Below are positions 59,415 to 64,000 of a stretch of DNA of 64,000 bases, in pieces. The number at the start of each line of letters is the position of its first letter. The first letter of the stretch is position 1. Under the pieces are notes generated by a model. It did no database searches, was not told the origin of the DNA, and was given only the letters and a program-made list of their open reading frames with translations. A program made the translations under genes and the position numbers. This DNA is from Brevibacillus_D fluminis_A (lineage in GTDB: Bacteria; Bacillota; Bacilli; Brevibacillales; Brevibacillaceae): positions 4,582,001 through 4,646,000 of the forward strand of contig NZ_CM125436.1 in the NCBI RefSeq assembly GCF_052072235.1, in the 5' to 3' direction.

Positions 59415-59928
59415 GCTCTTGCAGCACCTGGACTATTTCGCCCGGCAAAGGCTCAGCCAGCAGCTGGCGGATTACGTCATGCCGTACCCCATGGACTCGT
59501 AAATAGTCGAGCAGAAGCCCCGCTTTCTCTGTTCGCTTCATCAAGGCGTATGCCACATACCAGACTTCCGGACTGCTTACCCGAACCCCGTGCCAGCTCA
59601 TGTCCGCTGCGAGCGGCAATGTGCACAACCCTGCTTCCGAATAGATGGCGAAGCGGCTGATCAGCTCCACTTGCGGCGCATCATGATGGATGAGCAGCTT
59701 GTACTGGCTGGCATACGGATAATCGCCGCTTGTAATCTCCTTGACCGGCAGCGAGCCCAGCGCCGCCATCACCGCTTCTTTCGGTGCGTCCGTCATCAAG
59801 TCCCAATCCCGCACCGATTGTGTAAGCCCCAAACAAAACAAAAGACCGCTCCCTCCCAGCGTATATTCAATTCCGCTGTTTTCCAGCCTTTCTGCCACCA
59901 TGAGCAATTGCCGCAGATCCGGTTTCAT
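59350..59928 (-). CDS. Nucleotidyltransferase-fold protein
   Basis: The 192-residue protein has IEYTLGGSGLLFCLGL and VRDWDLMTD, the GG-S and D-x-D pattern of the nucleotidyltransferase superfamily (MNT/YmaC-like), then a helical C-terminal part (EVWYVAYALMKRTEKAGLLL). The second Asp of the pair is in DWD and a third acid may lie in QVELI. The ATG at 59928 has GGGAG 8 bases upstream. The last 65 bases overlap the PLA2-like gene tail to tail. The substrate is unknown. Confidence 0.7.
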   Translation of the reverse strand: MKPDLRQLLMVAERLENSGIEYTLGGSGLLFCLGLTQSVRDWDLMTDAPKEAVMAALGSLPVKEITSGDYPYASQYKLLIHHDAPQVELISRFAIYSEAGLCTLPLAADMSWHGVRVSSPEVWYVAYALMKRTEKAGLLLDYLRVHGVRHDVIRQLLAEPLPGEIVQVLQELRSLSPFDKNRCGDAASSTSR

Positions 59929-60108
59929 GTCTTCAGCTCCCGTTCGTTGATTGTCTCCTGATGATACCCATGTTGCTTCAGCTTGACAAGCATCCGGGCG
60001 TGCCGCCAATGTTCGGCGGATCAAAGCTGTCCCCATTTTAACGAACCCTTGCCCACACTCCCGCATATGCTGTAGTTCCTGCTTTCAAACCGGAACGAGG
60101 TGATGACC

Positions 60109-60471
60109 ATGCCCGCCTACTCGATCAGAATTTCCCTCTCCCGGCTTCGGCTCGAATTGTTTGACGGCGACAAGCTTGTCCGCACGTATCCCGTTGCGCT
60201 CGGAAAAATCGCCACATCGACGCCGCGGGGAGATTTTACGATCGTGAGCAAAGTACCTTATCCGTTTTCCCATCCGGGCGGTACTCTTTCGCCTTTTGGC
60301 ACGTTGTGGCTGGGACTGAGCAAGCCGCACTACGGAATCCACGGCACGAACAATCCAGCTTCCATCGGACACTATGTCTCGCACGGCTGCATTCGCATGT
60401 TCAATCAGGATGTGAATGAGCTGGGCCGGATGGTTCCGCTTGGCACGCCTGTACGGATTCGGCCGAATTGA
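60109..60471 (+). CDS. L,D-transpeptidase (YkuD domain)
   Basis: The 120-residue protein is a bare YkuD domain (PF03734): YSIRISLSRLRLELFDGDKL, YPVALGKIATSTPRGDFTIV, GIHGTNNPASIG and the active-site SHGCIRMFNQDVNEL with catalytic Cys. Such enzymes make 3-3 cross-links or attach proteins to peptidoglycan. No signal peptide or LysM domain is present, as in some spore-associated YkuD/YciB members. The ATG at 60109 has GAGG at suitable spacing. Confidence 0.92.
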   Translation: MPAYSIRISLSRLRLELFDGDKLVRTYPVALGKIATSTPRGDFTIVSKVPYPFSHPGGTLSPFGTLWLGLSKPHYGIHGTNNPASIGHYVSHGCIRMFNQDVNELGRMVPLGTPVRIRPN

Positions 60472-60496
60472 AAGACTGCTCCCGCTGTTTGGCCGC

Positions 60497-60547
60497 AAAA
60501 AAAAGGCTCCCCCTGCCGATGTTTCCATCAGCGGTCGAGCCCCTTTT
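60497..60547. terminator. Shared terminator between converging L,D-transpeptidase and HIT genes
   Basis: GGCTC (60505-60509) pairs with GAGCC (60537-60541), with an inner CCGATG/CATCAGCGG stem. Runs of eight T on the minus strand and four on the plus follow. Confidence 0.8.
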
Positions 60548-60583
60548 GCAACAGCTTGTCCCTCTTGTCGCGTTTATTCGCAG

Positions 60584-60916
60584 CTATTCGCGGATTTGCT
60601 TGCCGAAGATGACGTGCCAGTGCAGATGCTTGGAGTCTTGGTAGTCGCCAAGATTGGTCATGATCCGGCAGGCGCCTTTCGCTTCGACGACCTGTGCGGC
60701 CACCTGCTTCGCCATGTCCAGCATTTCCAGCAACAGCCCCGAATCGCTTTCTTCTAGTGTCAGCAGCGAGCGAATGTGCCGCTTCGGGATGACGACGATA
60801 TGCTCCTCATAAAACGGACGAGTGTGGTAATAAGCGAGCACCCGATCGGTTTCCATTACTTTTTGCACCGGCGTTTTTCCGCTCAACACTTCATCGCAAT
60901 AAAAGTCCTCTGTCAC
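60584..60916 (-). CDS. HIT-family nucleotide hydrolase
   Basis: The 110-residue protein has the histidine triad HLHWHVIFG near the C-terminus and CDEVLSGKTPVQKVMETDRV at the N-terminus, with HIVVIPKRHIRSLLTLEE between. It is the Hint/PKCI type that hydrolyses AMP-linked phosphoramidates. GTG start at 60916 with GAGGGG 9 bases upstream. The metallo-beta-lactamase-fold gene ends 29 bases upstream on the same strand. Confidence 0.92.
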   Translation of the reverse strand: MTEDFYCDEVLSGKTPVQKVMETDRVLAYYHTRPFYEEHIVVIPKRHIRSLLTLEESDSGLLLEMLDMAKQVAAQVVEAKGACRIMTNLGDYQDSKHLHWHVIFGKQIRE

Positions 60917-60945
60917 AGTTGATTGCCCCCTCACTTTCGCACCGG

Positions 60946-61896
60946 CTACGCTTTGGGCCGCCGCTGAATGTAGTCCAGCAAGCCCATCGCACACACATCC
61001 ATATCGATCGGCAAAATGCTGTAAACGACATGATCGAGCGCCACGCCTTGCGCGTCGAGCGCCTCGGTGATCTGCTCCGTCATGCGCGCGCTCAATGCGT
61101 TGTAATCCCCGCCTTCTTCCGCGACCGTTTGCGCCATCTCCACAAAGCGCGGCAGCCATGCATACAGCTGGCGGTACACCTCTTTCGGCTCTTCGCTCAT
61201 CCCGAAATGGCCAAAATAGATTCGTTCCACCTGCAGCGCTTTGACACGTTCGATCGCGGCCGCCATCGCCTCGGGATTGAACTGGTTCGGGGACGTGGAC
61301 GGCAAAAAGAACGATAAGCCGACGTCTCGCAGCTGATGATAGTACACCCCAAGCGTATCGCCGGTAAAGATGCCTTTGCTAACCGGATCGTAAATCGAAA
61401 AATGATGGTTGGCATGTCCGGGCGTATCGAGGAAGGTCAGCGTGCGACCAGGACCGATCGCAAGCGTCTCCTGATCCGCTTTGACGATGACGCGGTCTTG
61501 CGGCACAGGCACGATCGGATCGAAAAATTGGTCAAACGAGTCACCGTACACCATTTTGGCGCTGGCGATCAATCGTTCCGGGTCGACGAGGTGCCGCGCG
61601 CCCTTCGGATGAACGACGACTTGCGCGTGCGGACAATGCTGCAGCAAAAGTCCCGCGCCCCCCGAATGGTCCAGATGAATGTGCGTCACGATGATGTAGC
61701 GCACATCCTCGGGCCGATGCCCCAGCTGTTCGAGTCCAGCCAAAATATACGGGACGGACGGGCTGGCGCTCGTCTCCACAATCGTCAGCTGCTCGGCCTC
61801 GATGACGTACGACCCGGTCCTGCCCGGCTCCCCCATGTCAAACCCGTCGATCAAATGAATCCCATTTCCCAGCTCAATCGGTTCTCTTTTTTCCAC
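60946..61896 (-). CDS. Metallo-beta-lactamase-fold hydrolase
   Basis: The protein (316 residues from the GTG at 61896) has YIIVTHIHLDHSGGAGLL (HxHxDH), PHAQVVVHPKGARHLVDP, TFLDTPGHANHHFSIYD and GIFTGDTLGVYY, the zinc ligands of glyoxalase-II-like enzymes. The frame is open to an ATG at 61938, but that ATG lies in a TATAAT hexamer without a ribosome site, so a downstream GTG preceded by GGTGGAG is more likely; the start stays uncertain by 14 codons. The C-terminal helical region (PRFVEMAQTVAEEGGDYNAL) is common in Bacillales homologues. Substrate unknown. Confidence 0.88.
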   Translation of the reverse strand: MEKREPIELGNGIHLIDGFDMGEPGRTGSYVIEAEQLTIVETSASPSVPYILAGLEQLGHRPEDVRYIIVTHIHLDHSGGAGLLLQHCPHAQVVVHPKGARHLVDPERLIASAKMVYGDSFDQFFDPIVPVPQDRVIVKADQETLAIGPGRTLTFLDTPGHANHHFSIYDPVSKGIFTGDTLGVYYHQLRDVGLSFFLPSTSPNQFNPEAMAAAIERVKALQVERIYFGHFGMSEEPKEVYRQLYAWLPRFVEMAQTVAEEGGDYNALSARMTEQITEALDAQGVALDHVVYSILPIDMDVCAMGLLDYIQRRPKA

Positions 61897-62007
61897 CAGC
61901 TCCACCCGCCTGTTTGCATATTTTTTCAATAGTCTCATTATACCGCAAAAGGGAACAGGATGGGCTGTGCGGGTTTGTCCTGCATAACAACGGTGGTCAC
62001 CGCCCGG

Positions 62008-62044
62008 AAAAAAGCCAATCGCTCTCCATCGGCGATTGGCTTTG
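62008..62044 (-). terminator. Terminator of the PTS operon
   Basis: AAAGCCAATCGC (62011-62022) pairs perfectly with GCGATTGGCTTT (62032-62043); the minus-strand tail is T6. It lies 40 bases after the HPr stop codon. Confidence 0.85.
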
Positions 62045-62081
62045 GTTGATGCCCGCAGGCTCTCTATGCGAACGCTGCCAC

Positions 62082-62345
62082 CTATCCGGCGAAATCATGC
62101 GCAAACAACTCGCGGATGCATTGTGCCGCCTGTTCTTCATCCGCCCCCTCCACCTCGATCTCGATCTCCTCGCCCGTTTTGGCCCCCAGCGCCATGACGC
62201 TGAGAATGCTTTTGCCGTTGGCTTGCTTATGGTTGTGGCGAATCGTCACTGCTGAGGCATAGGGCGCGAGCTTGTGGACCAGCACCGATGCCGGACGGGC
62301 GTGCAAGCCGCCGCTCGTCGTCACCTTGACTGTAAAACGGATCAT
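62082..62345 (-). CDS. HPr-family phosphocarrier protein
   Basis: The 87-residue protein has the phosphorylatable His-15 in SGGLHARPASVLVHKLA and a Ser-46 in NGKSILSVMALGAK, so it can take phosphate both from enzyme I and from HPr kinase. This distinguishes it from Crh, which lacks the histidine. AAGGAGGG precedes the ATG. It is the last gene of a cellobiose-type PTS operon, 19 bases after the 6-phospho-beta-glucosidase gene, so it may be a second HPr serving this operon rather than the general one encoded with ptsI. Confidence 0.9.
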   Translation of the reverse strand: MIRFTVKVTTSGGLHARPASVLVHKLAPYASAVTIRHNHKQANGKSILSVMALGAKTGEEIEIEVEGADEEQAAQCIRELFAHDFAG

Positions 62346-62364
62346 GCCATCCCTCCTTTTTTGC

Positions 62365-63687
62365 CTATGAAACCGGCTTGAAAAACTGGGGCAAATGCTC
62401 TTTGTGCGCCTCCAGCATCTCATCCAGAATTTGTCTGGCGACGGCGTCGGAGGGGACGAGCGGATTGATCGTCATGGCGAGCAGTGCCGTGCGGTAATCG
62501 CCGGTCACGGCTGCCTGGGCGGCGACGCGCTCAAACGATTTGATCTGCTGCACAAGCCCTTGGACGGGGACGGGCAGCTCGCCGACTGCGAGCGGGATCG
62601 GCCCTTCCTTGGCAATCACGCAGTTGACCTCGACTGCGGACTCGCCCGGAATGCCCGCGATCGCGCCGTTGTTGCGGGTATTGACCGGCTGGATGTCGCG
62701 CCGATCGTTGTAGATCGAATCGATCAGATTGCAGGCGGCCTCGCTGTAATACGCGCCGCCCCGCTGTTCCAGTTGCGGCGGCTTGATGGCGAGATTCGGG
62801 TCTTTGTACAGTTCAAACAGCTCCGCTTCCACCTTTTTGACGACTTCGGCGCGGGTCCCGTCTTTTTGCGCCGCCTCCTGCTCATGTGCCAGCATGAGAT
62901 CGGTCTGGTAGTAGTAGCGGTGATACGGACACGGCAGCACACCGAGCGCCTTGAGAAAATCTTTGTCCCAGCCTTGATCGAAAATGTTGCGCATCGTCAT
63001 GCCCGCCTGCTCATCCGTCAGCCTGTCGATCACCTGCGCTGTGACATTTTCGCCATCCACATACGCCGCGAGCCCGAACACCATGTGATTGAGCCCGGCG
63101 AAATCGATGTGCACCCGCTCCTGCTCCACGCCGAGCAGCGCGGCTACACCCATTTTCATGCCAATTGGCACGTTGCACAGGCCGATGACCTTGCGCCTGT
63201 CGGTGTAGCGCAGCACCGCCTCCGTAACCATTCCCGCCGGATTGGTGAAATTGATCAGCCACGCATCCGGGCACAGCTCCTCCATCTCGCGGCAAATGTC
63301 CAAAATGACCGGAATGGTCCGCAAGCCTTTGAACAACCCGCCCGGCCCGTTCGTTTCCTGGCCGATCACCCCGTACTTCAGCGGAATTTTTTCATCCTTG
63401 ATCCGCGCGTCGAGCAAGCCTACGCGCATCTGTGTGGTGACGAAGTCCGCACCGGCCAGCGCTTCCCGCCGGTCCAGCGTCAGATGGACCTCGATCGGCA
63501 CACCGGCCTTTTCGACCATCCGCTTTGCCAATGCTCCGACGGTCCGCAGCTTCTCCTCTCCTTGGGGAATATCGACCAGCCACAGCTCGCGGACCGGCAG
63601 CGCGGCATGCCGCTTGATGAAGCCCTCGACCAGCTCGGGCGTATAGCTGGAACCTCCGCCGATCGTGACAATTTTGATTCCGTTCAT
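62365..63687 (-). CDS. 6-phospho-beta-glucosidase, glycoside hydrolase family 4
   Basis: NAD+- and metal-dependent hydrolase of phosphorylated beta-glucosides. The 440-residue protein has the GH4 nucleotide site KIVTIGGGSSYTPELVEGFI, GQETNGPGGLFKGLRTIPVI, the metal Cys/His segment IGLCNVPIGM (Cys near 170) and DFAGLNHMVFG (His near 200), and the catalytic tyrosine region GGAYYSEAAC. It matches LicH/CelF. ATG overlaps the end of the PTS IIA gene by 4 bases, showing coupled translation. Confidence 0.93.
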   Translation of the reverse strand: MNGIKIVTIGGGSSYTPELVEGFIKRHAALPVRELWLVDIPQGEEKLRTVGALAKRMVEKAGVPIEVHLTLDRREALAGADFVTTQMRVGLLDARIKDEKIPLKYGVIGQETNGPGGLFKGLRTIPVILDICREMEELCPDAWLINFTNPAGMVTEAVLRYTDRRKVIGLCNVPIGMKMGVAALLGVEQERVHIDFAGLNHMVFGLAAYVDGENVTAQVIDRLTDEQAGMTMRNIFDQGWDKDFLKALGVLPCPYHRYYYQTDLMLAHEQEAAQKDGTRAEVVKKVEAELFELYKDPNLAIKPPQLEQRGGAYYSEAACNLIDSIYNDRRDIQPVNTRNNGAIAGIPGESAVEVNCVIAKEGPIPLAVGELPVPVQGLVQQIKSFERVAAQAAVTGDYRTALLAMTINPLVPSDAVARQILDEMLEAHKEHLPQFFKPVS

Positions 63688-64000
63688 ACGCTCGCCTCCT
63701 TTTCCGCGTGAAGCGCTGCGTACAGATCGACGAATTCGCTCGCCAGCTCTTTGATCGTCATGGCGTTCATCAGGTGATCCTGCGCATGAATCAGAAGCAT
63801 GCTGATCGGCGTCTGCTCGCCCGCCGCCTCTCTCTGGATCAAGGTCGTCTGGTGATGATGCGCACGGCTGAGTTCTTCCGCCGCGCAGCTGAGCTTGTGC
63901 CGCGCAGCCGCCACGTCTTTGCCTTTTGCCAGCGCGATCGCTTCCATCGCGAGACTGCGCGCATTCCCCCCGTGCAAGATCAATTGAAAAATCACGTCCG
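63684..64000 (-). CDS. PTS lactose/cellobiose-type IIA component (N-terminus beyond the window)
   Basis: The frame is open to the right edge and reads DVIFQLILHGGNARSLAMEA near its start, where complete members have about ten more residues, so the gene is cut by the window end. The phosphorylated His is in SRAHHHQTTLIQREAAGEQ and the C-terminal helix in LLIHAQDHLMNAMTIKELA. It transfers phosphate from HPr to the IIB unit of a cellobiose/lichenan-type PTS. The IIB and IIC genes are presumably further right. Confidence 0.92.
   Translation of the reverse strand, partial: DVIFQLILHGGNARSLAMEAIALAKGKDVAAARHKLSCAAEELSRAHHHQTTLIQREAAGEQTPISMLLIHAQDHLMNAMTIKELASEFVDLYAALHAEKEASV

Noticed and set aside
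61932..61937. TATAAT overlapping the first ATG of the metallo-beta-lactamase-fold gene as a confident promoter
   Set aside because: No acceptable -35 hexamer 16-18 bases upstream; used only as a hint against the upstream start codon.
1..64000. tRNA, rRNA, CRISPR arrays, prophage structural genes
   Set aside because: Looked for and not seen; the only mobile traces are the IS200-type element and the serine recombinase remnant.

Overview
The window looks like the chromosome of a Gram-positive, endospore-forming member of the Bacillales, most likely Brevibacillus or a close relative (an inference from gene content; no rRNA gene is present to settle it). Pointers are a CwlJ-type spore cortex hydrolase at the left edge, a HutP regulator with its RNA target, lipoprotein solute-binding proteins, a BceAB-type exporter, Mqo, a murein-recycling locus and strong AGGAGG-type ribosome binding sites. 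Most genes lie on the minus strand. No rRNA, tRNA or CRISPR array was seen. || Left part (1-14.1 kb): a seven-gene minus-strand operon encodes a dipeptide/oligopeptide ABC importer (SBP, two permeases, two ATPases), a type-II asparaginase-family enzyme and a secreted cyanophycinase. It is preceded by a consensus sigma-54 (-24/-12) promoter and by a divergent sigma-54 activator. An FAD amine/amino-acid oxidase and aspartate ammonia-lyase follow. Together they suggest extracellular breakdown of cyanophycin-like polymer, uptake of Asp-containing dipeptides, and catabolism of aspartate to fumarate and ammonia. || 14-25 kb: two DUF2306 membrane proteins converging on each other, a 5'-truncated GntP permease, an EamA transporter, glycerate kinase, a GNAT, a YczE-type membrane protein, an adenine-deaminase-like amidohydrolase with a LacI-family regulator and five matching operators, and malate:quinone oxidoreductase. 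|| 25.5-31.7 kb is visibly AT-rich and accessory: a WG-repeat protein, a small lipase-like hydrolase with an unknown partner, a secreted metallopeptidase, and a wrecked large serine recombinase. || 31.9-35.6 kb: a translationally coupled signalling operon (HD-GYP regulator, H-NOX protein interrupted by an in-frame amber codon, soluble hybrid kinase with two receivers, single-domain receiver) that would link NO/heme sensing to c-di-GMP turnover. || 35.8-39.4 kb: a BceAB-type ABC exporter, then an IS200-type element whose 3' flank folds like a TnpB omega-RNA scaffold although no tnpB is present. || 39.4-49.25 kb: a nine-gene MurNAc/GlcNAc recovery operon (beta-lactamase-like hydrolase, ABC sugar importer without its own ATPase, GNAT, MurK-like kinase, MurR, MurQ, NagZ) with a sigma-A promoter flanked by TGAAAT-N3-ATTTCA palindromes. 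|| 49.3-64 kb: methyltransferase, glyoxalase-fold protein, two small possibly spore-related genes, a hutH-permease-hutP cluster headed by a complete HutP antitermination leader, a two-gene ChrA transporter with a ROK regulator, an SBP-like lipoprotein, a tiny phospholipase-A2-like protein, a nucleotidyltransferase-fold protein, an L,D-transpeptidase, a HIT protein, a metallo-beta-lactamase-fold hydrolase, and the end of a cellobiose-type PTS operon with its own HPr.
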